Shown here piece by piece: positions 45,194-53,651 of a stretch of 64,000 bases of DNA. Source of the DNA: Mycobacterium gordonae (GTDB lineage Bacteria > Actinomycetota > Actinomycetes > Mycobacteriales > Mycobacteriaceae). Below the pieces are notes generated by a model. The model saw only the letters and a program-made list of their open reading frames with translations. It searched no databases and was not told the origin of the DNA. The stretch covers positions 6,046,739 to 6,110,738 of the forward strand of contig NZ_CP070973.1 in assembly GCF_017086405.1 (NCBI RefSeq), written 5' to 3'. The number at the start of each line of letters is the position of its first letter. Positions within the stretch are counted from its first letter, which is position 1. The position numbers were made by a program, and so were the translations under genes.

Positions 45194-47458
45194 CCGGGGC
45201 GCGCCTTCGATCTGCTCGAAGATCTTCGAGAACTGGAACGGCGTCTGCACGATCCCGCTGCCGTCGACGGCATCGATCGCGCCCAACGTGCCGGACACGT
45301 CGCGGGGCAACTCCCACATGGACAACTCGCCGATGTGGTTCTGCACGGCGAACGTGGTCAGCTGCTGCGCGTCGGCCAGGGTGAAGATCTCCAGTGGGTC
45401 ATCGTTGATGCCGATCAGCGGCGTCACCGCAAGCATCGACCACGCCTGCTGACTCGACATCGTCGGGTACAGCGTCAGCAACTGGCCGTGGGTGGCCGTC
45501 GCGGCGTCGATCGCGTACTGGCCCATACCCGGGTTACCAGGCTGATCGTAGGCGGGACCGTAGTTCATGGCCATGATGTTGACCTGCGAGATGTTCACAC
45601 CGTTGGCGACCGCGGTCTGCAGAACGCTCAACCCACCGCCCTGGCCGGGAACCAAACCGGTCGGCAGCACCGGCAGCGTGTAGGACACAGATACCGGTGT
45701 ACCCTTCGCCGCCATCTGCTGCTGCAGCAGGGCGATGGCCTTAGACTGCGTCGACATCGCCTGGGTGTTGCCCTGCAACGCACCTTCGACATCGAAGTCG
45801 AGGTCGTAGATGTGATAGGTGTTCACCACCGACGCGTACTGTTCCGCCAGCGCAGCGGGCGTCTGTCCGCCAACCGCTGACAGGTCGGTGCCGGAAGGCG
45901 CCGCCGAACGAGATGGTGCCGGTGATGCCGGCGTTGCGCATGCTGGTGAGCTGGTTGTTGACGAACGAACTCTCCGATCCGCCCGCGACGTCGTACGCCG
46001 AGTATCCACCCCAGGCCGGGTGTCCAGCGGGGTCGGCGTTGATGAAGGCGAGCGTGGCGTGCTTGACCCCGTTCTGCGCGGCGGTCGCGAAGTCGTATCC
46101 GTTGGGTCCGGGCCAGTTGGCCACCGGCGCGGTTCCGGTGTTGGTGATCTTGTAGTCGGCCACGAAGCCGCTGTCCCAGCGCGACGTCGCCGTGTAGGAG
46201 GCGGTGAGCCCATTGGCGGCGGCGGCGCCGCTTCCAGTGCCGGTCGTCGTACCCACGGTCGTGCCGGTGCCAGTGCCGGTGCCCGTCCCCGTGCCACCCG
46301 CGCTTCCCGTCCCCGTCCCGGTGCCGGTGCCCGTCCCGCCGGTAGTGCCAGTGCCCCCGGTGGTGCCAGTGCCCCCGGTAGTGCCCGTCCCGCCGGCGGT
46401 GCCCGTTCCCCCGGCGGTGCCCGTTCCCCCGGCGGTGCCCGTCCCGCCGGCGGTGCCCGTTCCGGTTCCGATTCCAGCAGCCGCGCCCGGGTCACCGACC
46501 GCATGCCCGTTCACCAGGAGGTTTGCAGGAGCCGAGTACGACCCGGAGTGCGCCCCTTGGAAGCCAACGGTGACCGAACTGCCTGGCGCAATAGTGTTGT
46601 TATAACTTTCCGGCGTCACGGTGTACTGAGTGCCCGATTGTGAAACATGTCCGTTCCACAGATTGGTTATGGATTCATTTGCTGGCAGATTGAATTGCAG
46701 CTGCCAGTTACTCAGGGGTGTCGCGTGGTGGTGATCGTGTAATTAGCAATAAACCCGTTGCCCCGTTGCGACGAGGTCGCATACGTCGCTGTCAGACTGG
46801 TGTCGGCAGTGCCGGCGGCGAGTGTCGCGGCCCCAGCAGCGGTCGTCGTGGCGGCCGTCGCCGCGCTCGTCGCCGTAGTTGCCGCGGCGCCGCCGGCCGA
46901 GGTGCTCGCCGCACTCACGGCAACCCCCGCGCTGCCATCCCCCGCCGCGCCGGACGCTGCGGCACTCGTCGTCGCCGCACCCGAAGAGATGCCGGTGGGA
47001 AACTGAGCCATCGCCGCCTGAGATGTTGGCACCTCGGGAGCCACCGCACTTAACTGCGCTTTCGCGGCGTCGGGAGACGTCGAAGCGGCTGTGGCAGCGC
47101 CACTACCGCCGGCACGGTCGGTGCGGGCATTCACTGCAGCGCCCACCTGCTGACCAACTCCTCGCAGCATGGCCGCACCGCTGGCCTCGGCCGCGGTGTA
47201 AGACCCGACAGCGGCCGCCAGCCCTTGGACCACTCGAGCCTGAAACGCCGAAGCTTCGGCGCTGAGCAGCTGATATTAGCGCGCATAGGAGTTGAACAGG
47301 CCCGCGACGGCTCCTGACACCTCATCGGCGGCGGCCGCCAGTATCCTCGCCGTGGGAACCGTCGCGGCTTTATTCACCGCATCTAGATTAGAACCGATTT
47401 CTGAGATAGAGTTTGCGGCCACCATCAGGGCTTCTGGTGCTGTGCTCTGATATGACAT
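45188..47458 (-). pseudogene. PE-CBM2-GH18 (chitinase-like) fusion gene, inactivated
   Basis: Read along the minus strand: a PE domain (MSYQSTAPEALMVAANSISE) is cut by an in-frame TAA at 47276-47278 but continues as YQLLSAEASAFQARVV and SYTAAEASGAAML; a 90-residue Ala/Ser/Thr linker; a type 2 carbohydrate-binding module (YATSSQRGNGFIANYTIT) broken by a frameshift near 46725 and continued as SNWQLQFNLPANESITNLWN; a Gly-Thr linker; a second CBM2-like start (YTATSRWDSGFVADYKITNT); and a GH18-like domain (KHATLAFINADPAGHPAWGG) with the acid motif DLDFDVE. A second frameshift near 45895 lies inside that domain. Intact, it would be a secreted polysaccharide-binding, perhaps chitin-cleaving, enzyme of about 750 residues. 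Confidence 0.78.
46250..46470 (-). repeat. Gly-Thr linker minisatellite
   Basis: Tandem short units, GGCACCGCCGGCGGGACGGG and close variants on the minus strand, encode GTGTAGGTGTAGG-type repeats between the two carbohydrate-binding segments. Slippage in such a tract may have helped disrupt the gene. Confidence 0.7.
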
Positions 47459-47586
47459 GCCATCTTCCTTGATCACGTAATAATTACTTCTTTATAACGA
47501 ACGCATCACAAGGTCAATTGCTGACGCGCAACAGCGTGTCAGCTGTTTGAGGTGTCGAGAAAATCTAAGGTTTCCGTAAGCCGGGG

Positions 47587-47814
47587 TCAGGGGCCTGGCG
47601 AGCCCATCCCGCGTCGACATGGAGGTGCCGTCGGTTCCGCGGCAGCATGATCCGGACCCCTCGACGTGATGATCGCCCGGACGGTACGTCGACAGCGCCC
47701 GCAATCGGCACCCGCTCCGCAGGCGGCGGCCACCTGATTCGTCGTCGCCGCTCCGGCCGCAACGGCGTCAGCCACCATCTGGCTGGTGATGCCGTTACAC
47801 AGGCACACGAACAT
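47587..47814 (-). CDS. bfd: Bacterioferritin-associated ferredoxin-like protein
   Basis: The 75-residue product begins MFVCLCNGITSQMVADAVAA and has the four-cysteine pattern of the BFD [2Fe-2S] domain, CxC near the start and CGAGADCGRC at residues 32-41, which in Bfd reduces bacterioferritin iron for release. The last 22 residues (after IITSRGPDH) are an unconserved tail. No ferritin gene is seen nearby. It is 12 bases downstream of the next gene and within a small operon. Confidence 0.8.
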   Translation of the reverse strand: MFVCLCNGITSQMVADAVAAGAATTNQVAAACGAGADCGRCRRTVRAIITSRGPDHAAAEPTAPPCRRGMGSPGP

Positions 47815-47815
47815 C

Positions 47816-47832
47816 GAGTGATCCGATCACTC
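47816..47832. promoter_or_regulatory. 17-base palindrome before bfd
   Basis: GAGTGATC-C-GATCACTC is perfect and overlaps the stop of the 209-residue gene just before the bfd start. It could be an operator or a small hairpin masking translation. Confidence 0.35.
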
Positions 47833-48456
47833 CGCCTCGATCCGCATCATGTCGAAATAACGACCGACGAACAGTGGCGGGTAGGCGCCCACTCCCGCGC
47901 CGCCCCCCATCCACTGGGCGGTGGCGTCGGGATGATCGATCCACTGCCGCGCACTTTCCTCGTCGGGGAACTCTTGCAGGATCAAGACTTCATGGGAATC
48001 GTCAAAAGCCCGGAAAACCCAGGTCTTTCGGACACCGGCGGCGGTGAATCGGTCCATCGCCAGCCCGACCCGCGCGGTCAGCGTCGACACGTCGTCGACC
48101 GACGCGAATGCGGCCAACACCACACCCGGAACCTTCGGCGCGGCGGGCGCGGTGGTGATGAATCGTTCGACGATCTCACCGGCGAACACCGCCGGAATGT
48201 CCTCGACACCGGCCTCGTCGAACCAGTCGAAAAACACCCGGGAGCGCAGCAGTTCCACGATCGGCTCGCGACTGTGCACGCCGATCATGACCAGTACCCG
48301 GCCGTAATCGTGCGTCGACACATACACCAACACATGGTGGGCGCCGATGTCGGCCAGCGCCGTCTTGTTGCGTTCGAGCAGCGGCCACACCCGCGTCGGA
48401 TCCGGGATCCGGTAGTCCGACGCAATCACCATCGAGTGAATGTCGCCGTCGCTCAT
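47827..48456 (-). CDS. Conserved protein of unknown function, two ferredoxin-like halves
   Basis: The 209-residue protein MSDGDIHSMVIASDYRIPDP has two similar alpha/beta segments: HHVLVYVSTHDYGRVLVMIG with FFDWFDEAGVEDIPAVFAGE, and KTWVFRAFDDSHEVLILQEF with ARQWIDHPDATAQWMGGGAG. The pattern suggests two dimeric alpha-beta-barrel (antibiotic monooxygenase-like) units, without a recognisable catalytic motif. It lies eight bases after the Mce-associated gene and upstream of bfd, so the four genes are probably one transcript. Confidence 0.65.
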   Translation of the reverse strand: MSDGDIHSMVIASDYRIPDPTRVWPLLERNKTALADIGAHHVLVYVSTHDYGRVLVMIGVHSREPIVELLRSRVFFDWFDEAGVEDIPAVFAGEIVERFITTAPAAPKVPGVVLAAFASVDDVSTLTARVGLAMDRFTAAGVRKTWVFRAFDDSHEVLILQEFPDEESARQWIDHPDATAQWMGGGAGVGAYPPLFVGRYFDMMRIEAE

Positions 48457-48464
48457 CGCGCCCC

Positions 48465-49088
48465 CTACGCTGGATTGAACTGCGAAATGAGCCACTTCCC
48501 ATCAGCTTTGGTCAGCGTCACCAGCACGCTGCTCGACGTCGTAGCGGGCTCCGGTCGGTCGCGGCTCTGCGTGCTCTGGTTGATGAACAGCAGCACGGTG
48601 GCCGAGTCGGGGTGGAATTCCGTGAGCGCGCCGCGCAACACCACGGCAGTCGTCTTCACCGCCTTCTGCTTGGCGGCCGGGGCGACGATCTGCTGGGTGA
48701 ATTGGTCGTAGTACGAGAGGAAGTCGCCCGTCAGATGGGACCGTGCGGTGGAGAAATCGCGGTCGAGGGTGTCCGGTGAATACGAGAGGATCGCAATTGT
48801 TCCGTCGCTGGCGGCCGAGATCGCCGCCTTTGCGGCGTCGGCATCGACGGCGCGGTCCGGCCGGTAGGAGAACCAGAACAGTCCCGCCAGAGCCGAAAGC
48901 GAGCCCACCACCACCAGGATCAATAATGCGGCACCGATCTTGCCCGACCACTTGCCCGGCTTCCTCGACGACCGCTTCTTCACCCGTTCGGCGAACCCGC
49001 TGAATCGCCCGGTCCGCGACTCCTCGGATTGCTCAGCAACATCCGACTCTTGGGTGTCCTCGACGGCCGTCGCTTTCTTGGGACTCAC
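48465..49088 (-). CDS. Mce-associated membrane protein (second of pair 1)
   Basis: The 207-residue protein has a charged cytoplasmic N-terminus of about 50 residues, one membrane helix (IGAALLILVVVGSLSALAGL) and an outside domain that resembles the Mas proteins of mce operons: AAISAASDGTIAILSYSPDT, STARSHLTGDFLSYYDQFTQ, TTAVVLRGALTEFHPDSATV, VTLTKADGKWLISQFNPA. These assist Mce lipid importers. Its ATG overlaps the stop of the preceding gene by four bases. A close paralogue lies at 61.7 kb. Confidence 0.87.
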   Translation of the reverse strand: MSPKKATAVEDTQESDVAEQSEESRTGRFSGFAERVKKRSSRKPGKWSGKIGAALLILVVVGSLSALAGLFWFSYRPDRAVDADAAKAAISAASDGTIAILSYSPDTLDRDFSTARSHLTGDFLSYYDQFTQQIVAPAAKQKAVKTTAVVLRGALTEFHPDSATVLLFINQSTQSRDRPEPATTSSSVLVTLTKADGKWLISQFNPA

Positions 49089-49966
49089 GGAACAAACTCG
49101 ACTTTCGACATCTTGAGCTGTCCGCCATCTCTTGTCATGGTCACGATCAGCCGATACTTGCGTGGATCCTGTTTGGCACCAGCGGCATTGGTGACTTCCG
49201 AGGTGCTCGCGACCAGCACCACCGCTGAATTGTCGGTCATCGAATCAAGGTCGACCGCAGTGGCCTGCACAGTGCCCTGCGACACCACCTTCGACTGTTC
49301 GACGACATTGATGAAATCGTCGGCCATCTTGAGAAAATCGTCCTTGAACGTTCCTGTGGAGACTTCGACGATGCTCTGCACTCCTTCTTTGGCATGTTCG
49401 AAGTCCAGCGACGTCAGGGTGACGACACCCTGACGTGCAGCTGCGGTGTACTCGGCCACCTGCTGACGCTCGCGGACCGCATGCCTGTGTAACACGGCCA
49501 TCTCCGCGCTCGCACCCACGGCGACAAGCGATACGACGACGGCGAGCACCGCGGCAACCGACGACAGCTTCGGCCGGCGTAGCCACCGCCGGCCCGGCCC
49601 GAAGGCCACGGTTTCCCGCGAATCATCCTCGGCCGCATCCGCGACTGCCCGAGTGTCGGCACTCGCGGAGTCCTCGGCAGCTTCGGTGTCGTCCGGTTCC
49701 TCGACACCCTCGGCCCCCTCCGGCTCAGCTTCTCCAGTCGCCTCGGTGTCCGCCGACCCGCCTTCGTCGTCGCCGGGCGCGTCGCTGATGTCTTCTTCGA
49801 CAGCCTTTTTCGTATCGGCGGCTTCGGCCTCGCGGCGCAGTTTGATCGCACGGGCGCGAGCGCGGGCCGCGGCGGCAAGAGCCTCAGCTTCGGCGGCCTC
49901 GGCCTCGGCCTCGTCGGCCAGTGACCGGATCTCCGCGGCGGTCTGCGGTGTGTTGCCCTTTTTCAC
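49085..49966 (-). CDS. Mce-associated membrane protein (first of pair 1)
   Basis: The product of about 293 residues starts MKKGNTPQTAAEIRSLADEA, has a long Ala/Glu-rich coiled-coil-like N-terminus (AEAEAAEAEALAAAARARAR), an acidic stretch, a membrane helix (SSVAAVLAVVVSLVAVGASA) and a Mas domain ending LKMSKVEFVP, an end it shares with the paralogue at 61.0 kb. The GTG start is chosen because a possible upstream GTG lies within a Shine-Dalgarno sequence that fits a 12-codon leader frame ending on this GTG. Confidence 0.83.
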   Translation of the reverse strand: MKKGNTPQTAAEIRSLADEAEAEAAEAEALAAAARARARAIKLRREAEAADTKKAVEEDISDAPGDDEGGSADTEATGEAEPEGAEGVEEPDDTEAAEDSASADTRAVADAAEDDSRETVAFGPGRRWLRRPKLSSVAAVLAVVVSLVAVGASAEMAVLHRHAVRERQQVAEYTAAARQGVVTLTSLDFEHAKEGVQSIVEVSTGTFKDDFLKMADDFINVVEQSKVVSQGTVQATAVDLDSMTDNSAVVLVASTSEVTNAAGAKQDPRKYRLIVTMTRDGGQLKMSKVEFVP

Positions 49967-50001
49967 CGGAACCAATCTCGCGTAGGCGTCGGGGAATACA
50001 T
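49963..50001 (-). CDS. Candidate 12-residue leader peptide
   Basis: After GGAGGT and five spacer bases an ATG opens MYSPTPTRDWFR and stops with a TGA that overlaps the GTG of the Mce-associated gene (GTGA). The strong ribosome-binding site belongs to this frame, not to the GTG, so translation of the long gene is probably coupled to it. Short upstream frames are common in mycobacteria; this one is inferred from spacing only. Confidence 0.45.
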   Translation of the reverse strand: MYSPTPTRDWFR

Positions 50002-50323
50002 GGCCCACCTCCGCTCACCGAGGTGCGAACGAGGCTGCTCGTCGCTCACATTGAACTCCTCTACCGCTTGCCCGTCGGTGATGAATCAGCTTGTTGCCGC
50101 CGGAACGCGACCGGTGCCGCCGCTGCTCAAACCCTACTCGGCGCCGGGAAGGGCGGCGAGCAATCGGGCGGCCTGCGACCACCTGCGTCGTTAGCCCGGC
50201 GGAGAGGCAGATTATCACCTTCCACCCCACACGCTACCGGTGCCGCCGCCGGTCTCGGCCGATAAAGCACCACTATGCAGTGGGAATAGCGTTCTTAAAT
50301 GCGACATATCGGCACTCGGCTTC
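50002..50323. other. Intergenic stretch, promoter of the Mce-associated operon
   Basis: No gene is supported in about 320 bases between the acyl-CoA ligase stop and the Mce-associated genes; all are on the minus strand. It must hold the promoter of the latter. No hairpin or repeat stood out. Confidence 0.4.
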
Positions 50324-51790
50324 TCATCGCAACAGGTCCTTGACCACCTTGCCGGTCGCATTGAGCGGCAGCGCCTCAAGGAACTCCACCGCCCGCGGTA
50401 CCTTGAAGCCCGCCATGCGGTCACGGCACCAGTCGATCAATTCCGTTGCGCCGACCGGGCTTTTCCGAACGACGAACGCCTTGCCGACCTGTCCGAGCCG
50501 CTCGTCGGGCACACCGATGACCGCGGCTTGGGCGACGGCTGGATGGCTGATCAGATGGCCCTCGATCTCGGCCGGATAGGCGTTGAAGCCGCCGACGATG
50601 AACATGTCCTTCTTGCGGCCGACGATGCGCAGCCGCCCCGCGTCGTCGAAGTCGCCCAGGTCGCCGGTGTGCAACCAGCCTTCGGCGTCGATCGCTTCCG
50701 CGGTCGCAATAGGGTCATCCAGATAACCCTGCATGACACCGTAGCCGCGGACCAGCACCTCACCGCCCTCTCCGATGCGTACCTCGACGCCGGCGCAGGG
50801 CAGTCCCGCCGTCGTGGCCACATCTTCGAAGGAGTCACCGGGCCTGGACAAGGTGACGTTGCCGGCTTCGGTCAGGCCGTAACCGGTCATCAACGTCTGG
50901 AACGGCAACTCGCCGTGGATGCGACGAACCAGTTCGACGGGGATGTCCGCCGCCCCGGTCACACCTGCGCGCAACGTCGAGAGCCGGGATTTGTCGGCGA
51001 CAGTCAGCAACGAGTGATAGAGGGTCGGCGGGCCGGGCAGCATCGTGACACGTTCGCGGTCAATGAGATCCACCACCGAATCCAGATCGAACACCGCCAC
51101 CGGCAACATCGTCGCGCCGCGCAGAAACGATGTGACCAGTCCGGCCTTCAAACCGAACGTGTGGAAGTAGGGATTGATCTGCAGATAGCGGTCACCCTCC
51201 CGCAGGTCCGCCAGGGTCGCCCATTCCTCGTACATGCGCAGCGTTTGGCGGTGATTCATCATCGCGCCCTTCGGACGGCCGGTGGTGCCGGAGGTGAAGA
51301 TGATGTCCGAGATGTCGCTGCCGTTGATCGGTCGTTCGAAAGGTTCACCGCTGGAAAGGAAGTCAGACTTGAGGTCGATGACGGGGACGCCCGCGGGCGC
51401 GTGGTATTCCTGCCCCAGGAAGCCTTGCTGCACCAGGACGGCCCTGACCCCGCTGCGTACGATGATGTCGCCCGCCTCGTCGGCCTTGAACCTCGTATTG
51501 ACCGGTACCAGCACACCGCCGGCGGTGAGCAGCCCGAACGCGGCGACAATCCACGCTGCCGAATTGGGCGCCCAGATCGCCACCCGCTCGCCCTTTTGAA
51601 TGCCTAGATCAGCGAACGCACCTGCGGCACAGCGGATCCGATTGCAGAGTTCAGTGAAGGTGTAGCGCAGCGCGCCGTCCACGACCGCTTCGGCCTCCCC
51701 GAAGCGGTCCGCCGCGCTCAAGACCATCCCAGGGATGGTCTGCCAGACCTGATTGGCCGGGTGGACCTGATTGGCCGGGTGGGCCGTCAC
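50324..51790 (-). CDS. Acyl-CoA ligase (FadD3-like)
   Basis: The 488-residue adenylate-forming enzyme has the ATP motif IIFTSGTTGRPKGAMMNHRQ, MTGYGLTEAGNVTLSRPGD, WLHTGDLGDFDDAGRL and the C-terminal catalytic Lys in LPLNATGKVVKDLL. Its spacing and blocks such as RYLQINPYFHTFGLKAG resemble FadD3/FadD17-type ligases, which act on steroid ring or short branched acids, more than long-chain ligases. The GTG start overlaps the amidohydrolase stop (GTGA), and there is an in-frame HPANQV duplication in the first 14 residues. Substrate unproven. Confidence 0.85.
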   Translation of the reverse strand: MTAHPANQVHPANQVWQTIPGMVLSAADRFGEAEAVVDGALRYTFTELCNRIRCAAGAFADLGIQKGERVAIWAPNSAAWIVAAFGLLTAGGVLVPVNTRFKADEAGDIIVRSGVRAVLVQQGFLGQEYHAPAGVPVIDLKSDFLSSGEPFERPINGSDISDIIFTSGTTGRPKGAMMNHRQTLRMYEEWATLADLREGDRYLQINPYFHTFGLKAGLVTSFLRGATMLPVAVFDLDSVVDLIDRERVTMLPGPPTLYHSLLTVADKSRLSTLRAGVTGAADIPVELVRRIHGELPFQTLMTGYGLTEAGNVTLSRPGDSFEDVATTAGLPCAGVEVRIGEGGEVLVRGYGVMQGYLDDPIATAEAIDAEGWLHTGDLGDFDDAGRLRIVGRKKDMFIVGGFNAYPAEIEGHLISHPAVAQAAVIGVPDERLGQVGKAFVVRKSPVGATELIDWCRDRMAGFKVPRAVEFLEALPLNATGKVVKDLLR

Positions 51791-52977
51791 ACCGAGACAA
51801 GGCGCCCGAGGTTACCGCCCATGATCTTCGCCTGCGACTCAACGGGTAAGTGCGACAACGCATTGATGTAATAGGTCGGCTCCGCCAGCCCTTCCGGATG
51901 CGGCCAGTCCGAGCCGTAGAGCACCTGGTCCACGCCGACCAGGCTGATCAGGTCGTCGATGCCCTCCTCGAAGAAGGGGCTGACGTAGATCCGGTTCTTC
52001 ACCGTTTCGACCGGGTCGCTCGGGAAAGCTTCCGGCGCTTTGCGAAAGACCTCGGCAAGACCGTCCAGCAGCGGAGTCATCCATTTCGAACCGGCCTCGA
52101 CGATCGCGACCTTCAGCTTGGGGTGGCGGTAGAGCGCACCGTGAATCACCCACGAGCCCACTGCGTCCTGGATCGGCCGCCACTCGTTGAGAATGCCCAT
52201 CGCGTTGGTCTGGAACGGCAGCATCTCCTGGTCGGCACCGTCCCACTCGGAGGTGTACCGGGAATAGCCGCTGTCGCTGGAGTGCATGCCGACCAGCAGG
52301 TCGTGCTCGACGACGCGTTCCCAGAACGGGTCGAATTCGGGCAGCGCGAACGACCGGGGACCGCGAAACCCGGGGACCGGCGCGGGGCGGATCAGGATGC
52401 ACCGCGCCCCCCGCTTGACCACCCATTCCAGCTCCTCGATCGCCTTCTCCACGATCGGCAGGGTGATGACCGGTGTGGTGAAGATGCGGTTCTGGTAGTT
52501 GAAGCCCCAGACCTCGTCGAGCCACTGGTTGAGCGCGTGGATCAGGACGTGGATGGCGACCGGGTCGTCGCGCAGTCGCTCCTCGATCAGGCTGGCCAGC
52601 GTCGGGAACATCAGGGTGCGGTCCAACCCCAGCTCGTTCATCTTCTCCAGCCGCGGGCCGGGCTCGAAAAATGCCGGAATCGCGCGCATCGGCTCACCGA
52701 ACAGCTCGCGTTTGGTCTTGCCGTCGGGGTTGCCGTACTTGAAGTACTCCTCCCAGGCACCCGGCCGGGCAACGACCTCGAAGGTCGGGTTGGGAATGTA
52801 ATTGCTGATGACGCCGCGCAGCGCAATCTTGGTGCGGCCGTTGATCTGTACGTACTGGACGTAGTCCTTGTACTCCTTGGGCAGGAACTTGGTCAGCGCC
52901 TCCGGCGGTTCGTAGAGATGGTTATCCGCGTCGAACAGCGGGAACGGGACGTCCACCCGGTGCGACAACTGCCCCAT
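51787..52977 (-). CDS. Amidohydrolase-2 family metal-dependent hydrolase
   Basis: The 396-residue TIM-barrel protein has the metal-binding start LFDADNHLYE (in place of the DxHxH of other members), HSSDSGYSRY in mid-barrel and LYGSDWPHPEG with the metal-binding Asp near the end. Such enzymes hydrolyse or decarboxylate ring-derived acids; mycobacterial relatives stand in steroid and aromatic clusters. RBS AAGGAGG gives the ATG. It is first of a two-gene operon with the ligase. Confidence 0.85.
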   Translation of the reverse strand: MGQLSHRVDVPFPLFDADNHLYEPPEALTKFLPKEYKDYVQYVQINGRTKIALRGVISNYIPNPTFEVVARPGAWEEYFKYGNPDGKTKRELFGEPMRAIPAFFEPGPRLEKMNELGLDRTLMFPTLASLIEERLRDDPVAIHVLIHALNQWLDEVWGFNYQNRIFTTPVITLPIVEKAIEELEWVVKRGARCILIRPAPVPGFRGPRSFALPEFDPFWERVVEHDLLVGMHSSDSGYSRYTSEWDGADQEMLPFQTNAMGILNEWRPIQDAVGSWVIHGALYRHPKLKVAIVEAGSKWMTPLLDGLAEVFRKAPEAFPSDPVETVKNRIYVSPFFEEGIDDLISLVGVDQVLYGSDWPHPEGLAEPTYYINALSHLPVESQAKIMGGNLGRLVSV

Positions 52978-52999
52978 GAAATCCTCCTTCGCGATTTGT

Positions 53000-53014
53000 G
53001 AGAATACTATTCTC
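53000..53014. promoter_or_regulatory. Palindrome upstream of the amidohydrolase-ligase operon
   Basis: GAGAATA-C-TATTCTC, with looser symmetry beyond (GTGA/TCAC), lies 23 bases upstream of the start. It includes a TATTCT-like -10 box on either strand. A related pair, TATTCTC and GAGAATG, lies upstream of the crotonase gene at 53593-53613. Candidate operator for the cluster regulator. Confidence 0.45.
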
Positions 53015-53043
53015 TCACGCGGGCATCCGCAACGACAGGTCGC

Positions 53044-53103
53044 GCGAGCAGACGCAAAAGCCCCTGTTTCGACGCGAAATCAGGGGCTTTTACGTCTGCT
53101 CGC
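53044..53103. terminator. Strong hairpin of the GAGCAGACGC family
   Basis: CGAGCAGACG-C-AAAAGCCCCTG and its near-perfect complement CAGGGGCTTTT-A-CGTCTGCTCG surround a 14-base loop with TTTCG/CGAAA pairing. It follows the lipoprotein stop on the same strand and precedes the amidohydrolase promoter, so it most likely ends the lipoprotein transcript. Confidence 0.7.
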
Positions 53104-53122
53104 CGGAGACGGGGACCCAGGC

Positions 53123-53548
53123 TCAGCAGGTGGCCTTGATCTTGAAATCCACCGTCGCGGCTTCGGTCGGCTTGGCGGTGGTGGCGCCGTTGGCGGTGCC
53201 GCTGATGATGAAGTTGCCACCGTCGAAGCGGGTCTCGGCCGCGCCGCCACCGCCCGGCGCGGCCGTGGTGGTGCCGGTGAACCCGCCCAGGTTATGGAAG
53301 CGCACCGAGATGGTGGTCGTCGGATGCCGGCGCTGGTCGAGGACGGCCGTCGCACCGGAGTCGTCGTTGCCCAGGGCGATCGTCCGGTACCACTCCTGCT
53401 GATAGCACCTGACCAGGTCGGGCCGCACCTCGGTGCCGTTGATGTTGACGGTCGCGGTGCTGGCGAGTTGGCCCTGCGACGGTGCGCTGCAGGCGCCGAG
53501 GACGGCGACGGCGAACAACGCCGACACCGCCGCGGTTCGGTTCTGCAC
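53123..53548 (-). CDS. LpqH-type (19-kDa antigen family) lipoprotein
   Basis: The 141-residue protein has a signal peptide with lipobox LGAC (MQNRTAAVSALFAVAVLGAC), so it is lipidated at Cys20 and held outside the membrane. The rest follows the LpqH family: NINGTEVRPDLVRCYQQEW, a paired Cys at the C-terminus (KIKATC) and GNFIISGTANG. These lipoproteins are surface-exposed TLR2 agonists in M. tuberculosis. It is a single gene, divergent from the crotonase operon. Confidence 0.85.
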   Translation of the reverse strand: MQNRTAAVSALFAVAVLGACSAPSQGQLASTATVNINGTEVRPDLVRCYQQEWYRTIALGNDDSGATAVLDQRRHPTTTISVRFHNLGGFTGTTTAAPGGGGAAETRFDGGNFIISGTANGATTAKPTEAATVDFKIKATC

Positions 53549-53651
53549 CTGGCACCCCTCTCAGGCAAGTTCTGGACCTGCACTGATGATGTTATTCTCC
53601 AAGAACGAGAATGCCAATATCGCAGTTCTCGCGTCCAAGGAGTGATCACGC

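Noticed and set aside
45188-46504. Single intact 438-codon minus-strand gene for the GH18-like domain
   Set aside because: Its first half is out of frame with the CBM2 and GH18 start and reads as Pro/Arg strings; only the part after about 45895 matches the domain, so the gene is frameshifted.
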